The position numbers and the translations under genes were made by a program. Source: Pseudoalteromonas sp049257235 (GTDB lineage: Bacteria; Pseudomonadota; Gammaproteobacteria; Enterobacterales; Alteromonadaceae). Taken from it: a stretch of 64,000 nucleotides of DNA. Where the stretch lies: NCBI RefSeq assembly GCF_049257235.1, contig NZ_JBMMUF010000003.1, positions 248,001-312,000 on the forward strand. Reading direction: 5' to 3'. Below, piece after piece: positions 8,571-16,649 of the stretch. How positions within the stretch are numbered: position 1 is the stretch's first letter; the number at the start of each line of letters is the position of its first letter. Below the pieces are notes generated by a model. It did not search any database, was not told the origin of the DNA, and worked only from the letters and a program-made list of their open reading frames with translations.

Positions 8571-9116
8571 ATGATTAAAGCAATTATCCCTACCCTGACT
8601 CTACTGAGTGGCCTCTACGTGGGGAGTGCCTCGGCGACACAACAATGTGACGACTTTACTAATGTCGATGTCAGAAAATTGCGCTCGAATGACACTGTTA
8701 ACTTGTGCGCTTTCAAAGACTCTCCGCTGTTAATTGTCAACACAGCAAGTAATTGTGGCTTCACTCCGCAGTTCAAAGAGCTAGAAGAGTTACATCAAAA
8801 ATACAAAGACCAAGGCTTGGTCGTATTAGGCTTTCCATCGGATGATTTTTTTCAAGAAGAAGATGAAGAACAAGACACCGCCAAAGTCTGCTATATCAAC
8901 TACGGCGTAACCTTTACCATGCTCGCGCCCACCAGTGTGCGTGGCGACGACGCTCACCCCGTGTTTCAATTCTTAAATGATCAAACCAGCTCACCGAACT
9001 GGAATTTTTATAAATATCTGGTTTCGAAAGACAGAACACAGGTAACGCGCTTTAACAGCCGCACTAAGCCTCTATCAGATGAGATGATTGCGGCAATTGA
9101 AAAGTCTCTGCAATGA
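8571..9116 (+). CDS. Glutathione peroxidase-family protein, exported
   Basis: This thioredoxin-fold peroxidase has 181 residues. The peroxidatic residue is C62 in 'NTASNCGFTPQ', so it is a Cys, not selenocysteine, enzyme; 'SPNWNFYKYL' supplies the active-site Trp and Asn. The usual Gln segment is altered to 'FPSDDFFQEEDEE'. Residues 1-22 are a signal peptide ending 'SASA', which places it in the periplasm. I chose the ATG at 8571, preceded by GAGAG, over an in-frame TTG 12 bases upstream. It probably reduces lipid or small peroxides. ppiC follows 85 bases downstream. Confidence 0.85.
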   Translation: MIKAIIPTLTLLSGLYVGSASATQQCDDFTNVDVRKLRSNDTVNLCAFKDSPLLIVNTASNCGFTPQFKELEELHQKYKDQGLVVLGFPSDDFFQEEDEEQDTAKVCYINYGVTFTMLAPTSVRGDDAHPVFQFLNDQTSSPNWNFYKYLVSKDRTQVTRFNSRTKPLSDEMIAAIEKSLQ

Positions 9117-9201
9117 CATCGACGAATAGTTGGCTACACTTAACTATTACCTTGGGGTTGATAAAACCCCAATTAAATCAACTACAAAATGGAGTAACGG
9201 C

Positions 9202-9483
9202 ATGTCATTAGCGAGTGCTAGACACATACTGGTAGACAACGAGGCCCTGTGCCTCGACCTCAAAGAACAAATAGAACAAGGCGCTGACTTCGCCGAATTG
9301 GCGCAACGCCATTCAATGTGCCCCAGCTCACAAGACGGCGGCGCGTTGGGTGAATTTGGCCCGGGAATGATGGTTCCAGAGTTTGATAAAGTCGTCTTCT
9401 CTGCGCCTTTAAACGTTGTCCAAGGCCCTGTGCAAACTCAATTCGGCTACCACCTTTTGGAAGTCACAAGCCGAACAGATTAA
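9202..9483 (+). CDS. ppiC: Parvulin-type peptidyl-prolyl isomerase PpiC
   Basis: This 93-residue single-domain rotamase has the length of E. coli PpiC. It has 'ASARHILV' at the start, 'ADFAELAQRHSMCPSS' and 'GGALGEFGPGMMVPEF' in the middle, and 'VQTQFGYHLLEV' at the end. There is no signal peptide, so it acts in the cytoplasm on prolyl bonds of proteins. The ATG at 9202 has a GGAG 8 bases upstream; reading the frame further 5' adds 24 residues with no family resemblance. Confidence 0.93.
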   Translation: MSLASARHILVDNEALCLDLKEQIEQGADFAELAQRHSMCPSSQDGGALGEFGPGMMVPEFDKVVFSAPLNVVQGPVQTQFGYHLLEVTSRTD

Positions 9484-9568
9484 TTCCTTTAAATTTCAGT
9501 TGCATTGCCAGCAAACCCTGTTATTTTGAAGCACTCTAATCAAGCTTCAATCATTGGCGGGTTTAGCA

Positions 9569-10141
9569 ATGCAACTGTATGGTTCTGACACTTCTCCTTT
9601 TGCACGTCGTCTTCGCATGATGTGTATGCAACAAAATCTAAATGTTACCTACGAACACATCGATATTTTCTCTGCAGAAGGTCGCAAAAAACTATTGTCT
9701 TTGAGCCCTGTCGCCAAAATCCCTTTTTTAGTGGATGGTGAACAAGTGGTACTGGACTCAAATGTCGTCTTTGACTATCTGTGCCAAAAGCATAACATTG
9801 CACCTTTGGGTTGGGATGAGCGTAATCAACTCACCACCATCAATGCTGCTAACGACTCAGCAGTCGAGCTGCTGATTTGTGCACGTTCAGGTTTTGATAC
9901 GTCAGAACAACGCTTATTCTTCGATTTACAAAAGCAACGCATCGCTCAATGCCTCAGTGCTTTAAATCAGCAAGTTGAGAGCATGCAGAACGAATATGTA
10001 CTCATCAGCTTATTCTGTTTGGTGGATTGGCTATTATTTAGAGAGTTAGAAGATTTAACGCCTTACCCAGCTCTGGCGGTATTCCACCAGCACTACCAGC
10101 AAACACCATGGGCACAACACACTGACCCTCGACAAGGATAA
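9569..10141 (+). CDS. Glutathione S-transferase-like protein
   Basis: The first 75 of 190 residues are a thioredoxin-fold GST N-domain ('LYGSDTSPFARRLRMMC', then 'VAKIPFLVDGEQVVLDSNVVFDYL', the usual cis-Pro and glutathione-binding Ser region). The C-terminal helical part is divergent and short. The Ser in 'SPFARR' is at the position of the catalytic Ser or Cys. Specific activity is unknown. The ATG at 9569 is used rather than a TTG five codons upstream. The next gene starts 4 bases after the stop, so the two are co-transcribed. Confidence 0.75.
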   Translation: MQLYGSDTSPFARRLRMMCMQQNLNVTYEHIDIFSAEGRKKLLSLSPVAKIPFLVDGEQVVLDSNVVFDYLCQKHNIAPLGWDERNQLTTINAANDSAVELLICARSGFDTSEQRLFFDLQKQRIAQCLSALNQQVESMQNEYVLISLFCLVDWLLFRELEDLTPYPALAVFHQHYQQTPWAQHTDPRQG

Positions 10142-10145
10142 CACC

Positions 10146-10499
10146 ATGAACCAACACGACATTGAAATCGAATCACAATGGGACCTTTTTTGCGAGAATG
10201 TAGAAAAGAGCAAACAAGTGTGGCTTCTCGCCTCTGATGATGGCGGCCTCGCATCGGTGAGTTCTGCCTATGATGACCAGCAAGATGTGTTGCTGCTTTG
10301 GCATAGCCAAGAATTAGCTCAACAACAATGCGTAGGTGATTGGCAAGACTTTGAGCCTATCAGCATGCCATTAATCGATGTCATTGAAGACTTCGCGCCA
10401 CAGCTGATAGAGGATGATGTCATGGTTGGCATTAATTGGGATCAGCAAGTATGTACTGAGCTCTGTGCAAAATCATTGATTAGTGCATTTACTGACTAG
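10146..10499 (+). CDS. DUF2750-like small acidic protein
   Basis: This is a 117-residue, strongly acidic, Trp-containing protein without membrane segments. The pattern 'VWLLASDDGG', then 'DVLLLWHSQELAQQQ' and 'LIEDDVMVGINWD' resembles the DUF2750 family, in which a short WxL strand, a 'W' plus acidic helix and a final strand recur. No function is established for the family. The start ATG has an AGGA 8 bases upstream. It sits tightly between the GST-like gene (4 bases) and the recombinase-like gene (5 bases), suggesting a three-gene transcript. Confidence 0.6.
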   Translation: MNQHDIEIESQWDLFCENVEKSKQVWLLASDDGGLASVSSAYDDQQDVLLLWHSQELAQQQCVGDWQDFEPISMPLIDVIEDFAPQLIEDDVMVGINWDQQVCTELCAKSLISAFTD

Positions 10500-10504
10500 T
10501 TCCT

Positions 10505-11179
10505 GTGAAATCTCATTTAGGCCGTCGCCCATTTTCTGCAATGGAACTACATACTCTATTTTCTGGGTATATTTATGGCGATGAAAAGCTACCTCGTGAA
10601 CAGCCCAAGCATTGGCACTTTTGGTTACCAATGCTGGCATACTACACAGGTGGATTTAGTGATGAATTGGCCTCCATAGAGCTAGGTGATATCGATATAA
10701 GCTCTACGGTATCTTATTTTCACCTTCATACGCACGGCAAAATTAAAGCCCGAAAAATTCCCATCCATCCGCATTTGTTCAATGTCGGCCTAAATGATTA
10801 CCTTGCGTATCTACAAGCACATTCACACTCTCGCCTGCTGTTTGACTTACCTTCTAAATCAGGTAGGTACAGCGAGAAGGCACGCATTTGGTTCTCTGGA
10901 GAAGGTGAGCGCGCGGGGTATATGCAAAAGTGCCAGCTGCCCACCGTCGACCAACACGGTCACAAGACAGCTCTGAGCAGTCTGCGCCTTAATTTTGAGC
11001 AGTCTATTCGCATAAGTGCTATGCAATTGAACGCCAAACCCGGGTTCTATTATTTGCTTGGACTAAAAGATTACCCGCACGATTGTTATGAAGACTTACG
11101 TCTGCTGCAAAAAATAGTCAAAGGTGTGCGGGTTGTTAATCCTCAAGCGCATTGGCAGCGTTTTATTACCCGCCATTAA
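10505..11179 (+). CDS. Degenerate tyrosine-recombinase-like protein
   Basis: At 224 residues this looks like only the catalytic half of a phage-type integrase. 'GRRPFSAMELHTLF' opens it, and 'WLPMLAYYTGGFSDELASIELGDID' aligns with the segment that carries the first catalytic Arg, which is missing here. 'RKIPIHPHLF' matches the beta hairpin, and 'TALSSLRLNF' matches the HxLR box without its His. No clear terminal nucleophilic Tyr motif is visible. The N-terminal arm-binding domain is absent. It is therefore unlikely to recombine DNA. The GTG start is preferred because it keeps the 'RRPF' lead-in. No att sites or other phage genes are near. Confidence 0.55.
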   Translation: MKSHLGRRPFSAMELHTLFSGYIYGDEKLPREQPKHWHFWLPMLAYYTGGFSDELASIELGDIDISSTVSYFHLHTHGKIKARKIPIHPHLFNVGLNDYLAYLQAHSHSRLLFDLPSKSGRYSEKARIWFSGEGERAGYMQKCQLPTVDQHGHKTALSSLRLNFEQSIRISAMQLNAKPGFYYLLGLKDYPHDCYEDLRLLQKIVKGVRVVNPQAHWQRFITRH

Positions 11180-11199
11180 GCGCCTGTAACGCGCCCTGC

Positions 11200-12066
11200 T
11201 TAATCATTGTGCTCACAGACGAATGCCAACTTCTGCCCCTCAAAGAGGTAGCTCAAACGCGTCACGCGGCCATCACAATATGTACTGACATCGTGCCATA
11301 GCGATGCCGGTTGAGCATTGCCGATATGTTTGGTGTAAATGCGGTTTTGTGAAGCGTAAGCGATGGTATCAGCATCGACCCAAGTGTAATCTTCAACCTT
11401 ATTAGGTAAACGAAATAACTTTGTCACTTCCTTTGTTTTTGGATTGTATAAGCTCAACCAATTTTGCTCCAAAGCAATGAAGGTAAAACCTTGCAATTGC
11501 GCGCTATAACTAAACGTACGTCCAGGATTAGCGGCAACAAACGATAACTTTTCCGGCTGTGCAGTGCTAAAGTACTGCGCTGTATGGGGCTCACCTAAGG
11601 CGAATATAATTAAATCGTCACTCGCCCCCCATGCGTGATAACCAACGGTTACACCGTTATCCAACAATCGCTGGGCAGGCTCATTATAATCTAAAGAGTA
11701 ACGCCACAGCTTTTGGGCTCCATTTGGCTCAACTACAACACTGGAGATAGCATCATCGTTTGGGATCAGTGTCGGCGAATATTCACTGTGCAAAGGAGTG
11801 TTAGTGATGTTAGTGATAGCTTTGCTCGCAAAGTCATAAAACAGGATGTCTTTTTGCGCGCCTTCGCCTGCACCAAGCTCAAAGCTAAAGTACACTCCTT
11901 TAGTGGTTACTTGTGGCTGATTGCTGTAGTGACCTAATTCACCGATAGGCTCCACGTTAATCTCAGCGGTATTGCTACTATGAAGAAGAAATATCTGGCT
12001 TTGCGCACTCACCATGGGACTCAATACAAGTGCCCATAGTGCCCCTAATGTTTTTGATAATTTCAT
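11200..12066 (-). CDS. Exported beta-propeller (TolB/PD40-like) protein
   Basis: This 288-residue protein begins with a signal peptide ('MKLSKTLGALWALVLSPMV', cleavage near 'VSAQ'). The rest is made of repeated blade-like strands such as 'KDILFYDFASKAITNIT', 'QKLWRYSLDY' and 'WLSLYNPKTKEVTKL', typical of WD40-like PD40/TolB propellers. The role is unknown; such proteins often bind partners in the periplasm. I start it at the ATG at 12066, which gives a clean signal peptide; a GTG seven codons upstream is in frame. It is convergent with the recombinase-like gene and divergent from prk. Confidence 0.65.
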   Translation of the reverse strand: MKLSKTLGALWALVLSPMVSAQSQIFLLHSSNTAEINVEPIGELGHYSNQPQVTTKGVYFSFELGAGEGAQKDILFYDFASKAITNITNTPLHSEYSPTLIPNDDAISSVVVEPNGAQKLWRYSLDYNEPAQRLLDNGVTVGYHAWGASDDLIIFALGEPHTAQYFSTAQPEKLSFVAANPGRTFSYSAQLQGFTFIALEQNWLSLYNPKTKEVTKLFRLPNKVEDYTWVDADTIAYASQNRIYTKHIGNAQPASLWHDVSTYCDGRVTRLSYLFEGQKLAFVCEHND

Positions 12067-12132
12067 GATTTTTATTCTTAATTTCACTGCCTACATACTA
12101 ACCTGATTTAAGGTTAGCGCAAATAACCCCAC

Positions 12133-12161
12133 TTGATTTAACCGTGCACGACCTTTATAAA
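12133..12161 (+). promoter_or_regulatory. Promoter of phosphoribulokinase gene with palindrome
   Basis: A -35 TTGATT (12133-12138) and a -10 TATAAA (12156-12161) are 17 bases apart, 31 bases before the prk ATG. The -10 lies within the perfect 12-base palindrome CCTTTATAAAGG (12152-12163), which could be an operator, though a palindrome centred on a TATAAA can also be chance. Confidence 0.5.
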
Positions 12162-12191
12162 GGGTATTTGAGTTAACAAACGATTAAACTT

Positions 12192-13091
12192 ATGTCGGCA
12201 AAACACCCCATTGTAGCGATTACAGGTTCTTCAGGCGCAGGTACCACTACAACCACGAATGCGATTAAGCATATTTTTCGCAGCCTTGACCTTAATGCCG
12301 CCTTCATTGAGGGAGACAGCTTTCATCGTTACACCCGCCCGGAGATGGATAAAAAGATCCGTGAAGCAGAGCAACAAGGCCGACACATCAGTTACTTTGG
12401 CCGTGAAGCAAACGACTTTGGGGCATTAGAAGAGTTATTCAGCAACTATGGGGAAACCGGCACAGGCAAGGTACGTCGTTATCTACACACCTTTGACGAG
12501 GCAGTACCCTACAACCAACTTCCCGGCACATTCACACCATGGCAAGAATTAGATAGCGGCACCGATTTAATGTTCTATGAAGGGCTTCATGGTGGCGTTG
12601 TCGACGAAGAACATGATGTCGCTAAGCATGTAGATTTGCTCATCGGCATGGTTCCTATCATTAACCTTGAGTGGATACAAAAGCTGATCCGAGACACCTC
12701 TGAACGCGGCCATTCTCGCGAAGCGGTAATGAGCTCCATTGTTCGTAGTATGGATGATTACATCAATCACATTACGCCACAGTTTTCACGCACTCACATC
12801 AACTTTCAGCGTGTGCCAACGGTTGATACGTCAAACCCGTTTAGTGCTAAAGATATTCCGTCACTGGATGAAAGCTTTGTAGTGATACGCTTTCGCGGCA
12901 TAGACAACGTCGACTTCCCTTACTTTTTACAAATGATCGACGGCAGCTTTATGTCGCGCATGAACACCTTAGTGGTGCCCGGTGGCAAGATGGGATTAGC
13001 GATGGAGTTACTGCTTACACCTCTTATCAAAGAGCTGTTGGTGAAAAAGCGCGCTTTAGAACACTTAGCGCCAGCCGATTTACCCATCTAG
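12192..13091 (+). CDS. prk: Phosphoribulokinase (PrkB type)
   Basis: This 299-residue P-loop kinase belongs to the proteobacterial short (class I) phosphoribulokinase family. The P loop is G12-T19 ('GSSGAGTT'), followed by 'FIEGDSFHRY' (catalytic Asp region), and 'YEGLHGGVV' and 'VPIINLEWIQKL', all family signatures. The known reaction is ribulose 5-phosphate plus ATP to ribulose 1,5-bisphosphate. No RuBisCO gene is in the window, as in E. coli, where the role of PrkB is unclear. It is the only gene in its transcript and converges on speD. Confidence 0.9.
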   Translation: MSAKHPIVAITGSSGAGTTTTTNAIKHIFRSLDLNAAFIEGDSFHRYTRPEMDKKIREAEQQGRHISYFGREANDFGALEELFSNYGETGTGKVRRYLHTFDEAVPYNQLPGTFTPWQELDSGTDLMFYEGLHGGVVDEEHDVAKHVDLLIGMVPIINLEWIQKLIRDTSERGHSREAVMSSIVRSMDDYINHITPQFSRTHINFQRVPTVDTSNPFSAKDIPSLDESFVVIRFRGIDNVDFPYFLQMIDGSFMSRMNTLVVPGGKMGLAMELLLTPLIKELLVKKRALEHLAPADLPI

Positions 13092-13121
13092 CCAGCGCCA
13101 AATATGAGAAGCCTAGTGATA

Positions 13122-13928
13122 TTAGGCTTCTGGCAAGTTGCGTCCGTAGAAGATCTCTTGAATCTCACGATTTAGACGCTCACGGATCTCTTCTTGCTCA
13201 GCTTCACCAAGCTCATCCGTTGTAACACCGAACAAATACGTATTTAGGTCTGTTTCCTTAAGCATCATCTTAGTGTGGAACAGGTTTTCCTGATATACGT
13301 TTACATCCATCATTTGATACAGCTCTTTGGTATCGTCTGTCATGTAATTCTGGATAGAATTGATCGCATGGTCGATGTAATGCTTCACACCATTAACGTC
13401 ACGAGTGAAACCACGAACTCGGTAGTCGATCGTCACAACGTCAGACTCTAAAGAGTGAATCAAGAAGTTTAGCGCTTTCAATGGCGAGATAATGCCACAC
13501 GTCGACACTTCAATATCTGCACGGAATGTACAAATACCATCGTGAGGATGCGATTCAGGATACGTATGCACACAAATATGGCTTTTATCTAAGTGTGCAA
13601 CCACTGAATCAGGCAATGGTCCCGGCGTTTCTTCACTGTCAAAACGCTGTTCATCCACTGGCTCTTCTGAGATCAGAATAGTTACACTCGCGCCTTGCGG
13701 GTCATAATCTTGACGAGCAACATTCAGAATGTTCGCACCAATAATGTCTACCACTTCACCTAGGATATCGGTTAGACGATCTGCGCTGTACTGCTCATCG
13801 ATATATTCAATGTATTCTTTACGCTGTTGCTCTGTCTTTGCATAGCAAATATCGTAAATACTAAAACTTAAGCTTTTGGTTAAGTTATTGAAACCATGAA
13901 GCTTAATTTTGTCAAAGGGCTTGTTCAC
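13122..13928 (-). CDS. speD: S-adenosylmethionine decarboxylase proenzyme
   Basis: This enzyme makes decarboxylated AdoMet, the aminopropyl donor for spermidine. At 268 residues it is of the large Gram-negative type. Self-cleavage between K115 and S116 in 'DKSHICVHTYPE' produces the pyruvoyl group, and 'STCGIISPLKALNFLI' carries the catalytic Cys. No speE follows it here, so the spermidine synthase partner must be elsewhere or replaced by another aminopropyl-transfer route. Confidence 0.95.
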   Translation of the reverse strand: MNKPFDKIKLHGFNNLTKSLSFSIYDICYAKTEQQRKEYIEYIDEQYSADRLTDILGEVVDIIGANILNVARQDYDPQGASVTILISEEPVDEQRFDSEETPGPLPDSVVAHLDKSHICVHTYPESHPHDGICTFRADIEVSTCGIISPLKALNFLIHSLESDVVTIDYRVRGFTRDVNGVKHYIDHAINSIQNYMTDDTKELYQMMDVNVYQENLFHTKMMLKETDLNTYLFGVTTDELGEAEQEEIRERLNREIQEIFYGRNLPEA

Positions 13929-14022
13929 TATAAACCAACCTCAACTTAGTCACGAAAGTCATCAAGGGACTTAAAAAAGAGCGCGGATTTTAGCCTAATT
14001 TAGTCCCTCGAAAAAGCACTTT

Positions 14023-14430
14023 TTAAGCAATTTCTCGCACTTCAAAACTATGAGTGATTTGTACAGACTTTTCCAGCATCAACGCAACCGAACAATACTT
14101 TTCTGCAGACAGCGATACTGCGCGCTCAACGTGCTTCTCACTCACACCTGAACCGGTAACAATAAAGTGCAGATTAATCTTTGTAAATACACGCGGTGCA
14201 GACTCTGCACGCTCGCCACTGAGCTCTACTTGAACGTCAGTCACTTGCTGGCGTGCTTTCTTTAGAATGCTAACAACATCAACTGATGAACATGCACCCG
14301 CAGACATAAGCACCATTTCCATTGGCGAAGGCGCTTTGCTATCACTACCTGTATCGAATACGACATTGTGACCTGAGTGAGATGTACCAATGAAGGTATC
14401 CCCTTCAACCCATTTTACTTTCGCTTGCAT
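14023..14430 (-). CDS. yhfA: OsmC/Ohr-family protein (YhfA-like)
   Basis: This 135-residue protein has the OsmC fold with the peroxidatic Cys in 'MSAGACSSVDVV' and the resolving Cys in 'AEKYCSVALML'. The family reduces organic hydroperoxides; the YhfA branch has no fixed role. The N-terminal 'MQAKVKWVEGDTFIGTSHSGH' agrees with the start. It lies just upstream of speD on the same strand, with 94 bases between them, an adjacency also found in other gammaproteobacteria. Confidence 0.88.
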   Translation of the reverse strand: MQAKVKWVEGDTFIGTSHSGHNVVFDTGSDSKAPSPMEMVLMSAGACSSVDVVSILKKARQQVTDVQVELSGERAESAPRVFTKINLHFIVTGSGVSEKHVERAVSLSAEKYCSVALMLEKSVQITHSFEVREIA

Positions 14431-14687
14431 GTAAACCTCGTTGTTTTAATTTCTTGCATGGCGATTGTAAAACAGCCACGAAGTGAAGCAAACAACGAAT
14501 TAAAATTATTAGCATCCCTAGTCATTCTATGTAAGTCGGGTGATAACACAGACAAAATCACCCACAGGCGCTGCCTGAGGGTTCAACCAAAGGTGTGCAC
14601 TGCGTTGTCATGGGCTATTAGCATAGTTCACTGTGCGCCATCACCACTGCTAGCATTGAAAGCCTTTGATTTGTATTTCAAAGGTCA

Positions 14688-15032
14688 TCACGCACTTGCG
14701 ATAGCATTGTCGAAGAGGTTTTTGATCAAGCCTGCAAATTCATCAATGAATTCACGCTGCTCTTTTGTGACTGGTTGGTTTACCACTGAACTAAGTACTT
14801 CTTGAAGGTCGTATACGATACCGTCTGTTTCGCGCACTATCATACTGCGCTGCTCGGTATCGAGTTCTGTGTGCTGTTGGCAAAAACGAATGATTTGCTC
14901 AGCAATTACATCCTCAATAAGAGACATTACTGTAGGAGCATTAGGGTCAACTTCACCTTGTTTTTCAAACAAAGCCAAGTTCTGTGTTAGATACATGATG
15001 AGATCATCATACCCTTGCTTATCAACTACCAT
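14688..15032 (-). CDS. DUF3802 family protein
   Basis: This 114-residue, acidic, all-helical protein has no signal or membrane helix. 'GYDDLIMYLTQNLALFE' at the start and 'EQREFIDEFAGLIKNLFDNAI' at the end resemble the DUF3802 family, which I know from Vibrio, Shewanella and Pseudoalteromonas and which has no assigned function. A CCTTTGA/TCAAAGG inverted repeat at about 14664-14685 directly follows the stop and may end its transcript. It sits between the ast genes and yhfA. Confidence 0.6.
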   Translation of the reverse strand: MVVDKQGYDDLIMYLTQNLALFEKQGEVDPNAPTVMSLIEDVIAEQIIRFCQQHTELDTEQRSMIVRETDGIVYDLQEVLSSVVNQPVTKEQREFIDEFAGLIKNLFDNAIASA

Positions 15033-15118
15033 GAGTTACCTTAATGCGTCTTAACTACTTAGAATACTTACTAGATTTAAGCAGAAAGGCGACCCAAAAG
15101 CTAGCCGATAGCAAATAC

Positions 15119-15145
15119 AAAAAAAGCAGCCAAGGCTGCTTTTTC
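15119..15145. terminator. Bidirectional-looking terminator after astD
   Basis: The stem AAAAAGCAGCC/GGCTGCTTTTT with a 3-base loop is flanked by A and T tracts on both sides. It lies 23 bases after the astD stop (minus strand) and upstream of the DUF3802 gene, so it closes the ast transcript. Confidence 0.85.
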
Positions 15146-15167
15146 TTAGTGCATTAAGCTCAGGCGC

Positions 15168-16637
15168 TTAGTCTAAACTCAAACCTGGGCTTAACTTTTC
15201 AGGTAATGTAACCTGCTCTAGTTCAACAGATGCTACTGGGTAGGCACAATAGTCAGCTGCATAATATGCACTTGCGCGATGATTACCTGATGCGCCAATG
15301 CCACCAAATGGTGCTGCACTTGATGCACCTGTGATTGGACGGTTCCAGTTCACAATACCAGCACGAATACGGCGTAGGAAGTAGTCGTAGTCTTCTTCGC
15401 TATCACTCAATAAACCGGCTGACAAGCCATAAGCTGTGTCATTACCCAGTCTAATAGCCTCATCGAAATCAGCATAACGGAACACTTTTAACAATGGTCC
15501 AAAATGCTCGTCATCTGGAAAATCACTGACATCTGTACAATCAATTATTCCCGGAGTAACAAAGCCTGTACCAGGGGTATGGGTAAGCTCAACTAAAGAT
15601 TTAGCACCTAAATCAAGTAGTTGCTGTTGTGCAGCCACCATACCTTTAGCTGCTGCTTCTGAAATCATCGACCCCATAAACGGCTGCTCTGGTGCATCAT
15701 ACACATCAACCTTGATATTGTTCGTCGCACTAATTAGTTGCGCCAGTATCTCATCGCCTTGCTCACCTACAGGCAAAAACAGTTTACGCGCACATGTACA
15801 ACGTTGACCGCTTGAAATAAACGCTGATTGGATGATGTCATGCACAGTGGCTTTAATATCACTGACACCTTTCACTATAAGTGGGTTGTTTCCCCCCATC
15901 TCAAGAGCAAGGATTTTCCCTGGTTGACCTGCGTATTGCTCATGCAAGATATGCCCGGTACGTGACGAGCCAGTAAAAAATAACCCGTCGATATCGCGGT
16001 GCGCCGCCAGTGCCTTACCCGTATCAACTTCGCCTTGTACAAGGTTGAGGACTCCTGCTGGTAAGCCTGCTTGCTGCCACAGCTTTAATGTGAACTCAGC
16101 AACCGCAGGTGTCAGCTCAGAGGGCTTAAATACCACCGTGTTACCAGCAAGAAGTGCAGGAACAATATGACCATTTGGCAAGTGCCCCGGGAAATTGTAT
16201 GGACCAAACACGGCAACAACACCGTGCGCGCGATGGCGAATTACAGCGCGTCCCTGTGGCATGGCATTTTCAACCGTACCTGTACGCTCTAAATATGCCT
16301 TTTCTGAGATAGCAACCTTGCCCACCATCGCAGCTACTTCAGTGCGTGTTTCCCACAGCGGCTTACCAGTTTCTTTAGCGATAATAACCGCAAGCTCTTC
16401 TGTATTATCTTTTAGTTGCTCAGCGAAGGCCTTAACTACCTCAAGACGCTCAGCAAATGATGTGTCTGACCATGGAATAAACGCATTACGTGCAGCGTGC
16501 ACCGCATCGTTCACTTGCTCAGCTGTTGCGGTGTTCGCTTGCCAAATGACGTCATTATTTGCTGGATTCACTGAATGAAATGCATGACCTTCGCCTGCAA
16601 GCCACTGGCCATTAATAAATTGCGCTTGATGAGACAT
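15168..16637 (-). CDS. astD: N-succinylglutamate 5-semialdehyde dehydrogenase
   Basis: This 489-residue NAD-dependent aldehyde dehydrogenase performs step 4 of the arginine succinyltransferase pathway, oxidising succinylglutamate semialdehyde to succinylglutamate. The catalytic Cys lies near residue 280 in 'SSGQRCTCARK' and the general base in 'LALEMGGNNPL'. 'FFTGSSRTG' is the nucleotide loop, and 'NWNRPITGAS' is typical of AstD. It is 12 bases downstream of astA and closes the operon, ending at a strong terminator. Confidence 0.95.
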   Translation of the reverse strand: MSHQAQFINGQWLAGEGHAFHSVNPANNDVIWQANTATAEQVNDAVHAARNAFIPWSDTSFAERLEVVKAFAEQLKDNTEELAVIIAKETGKPLWETRTEVAAMVGKVAISEKAYLERTGTVENAMPQGRAVIRHRAHGVVAVFGPYNFPGHLPNGHIVPALLAGNTVVFKPSELTPAVAEFTLKLWQQAGLPAGVLNLVQGEVDTGKALAAHRDIDGLFFTGSSRTGHILHEQYAGQPGKILALEMGGNNPLIVKGVSDIKATVHDIIQSAFISSGQRCTCARKLFLPVGEQGDEILAQLISATNNIKVDVYDAPEQPFMGSMISEAAAKGMVAAQQQLLDLGAKSLVELTHTPGTGFVTPGIIDCTDVSDFPDDEHFGPLLKVFRYADFDEAIRLGNDTAYGLSAGLLSDSEEDYDYFLRRIRAGIVNWNRPITGASSAAPFGGIGASGNHRASAYYAADYCAYPVASVELEQVTLPEKLSPGLSLD

Positions 16638-16649
16638 AACTCTGACTCC

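Noticed and set aside
10505..11179. The recombinase-like gene as evidence for an integrated element
   Set aside because: No flanking direct repeats, no tRNA at its border, no phage or cargo genes, and housekeeping genes on both sides; the active-site residues are also missing.
12192..13091. Phosphoribulokinase as a sign of carbon fixation
   Set aside because: PrkB-type genes are common in heterotrophic gammaproteobacteria and no other Calvin-cycle-specific gene is in the window; rpe serves the pentose phosphate pathway.
14377..14805. 142-codon plus-strand frame across the yhfA-DUF3802 gap
   Set aside because: It overlaps the ends of both real genes, and the peptide has no family features or start signal; the gap itself is only 257 bases.
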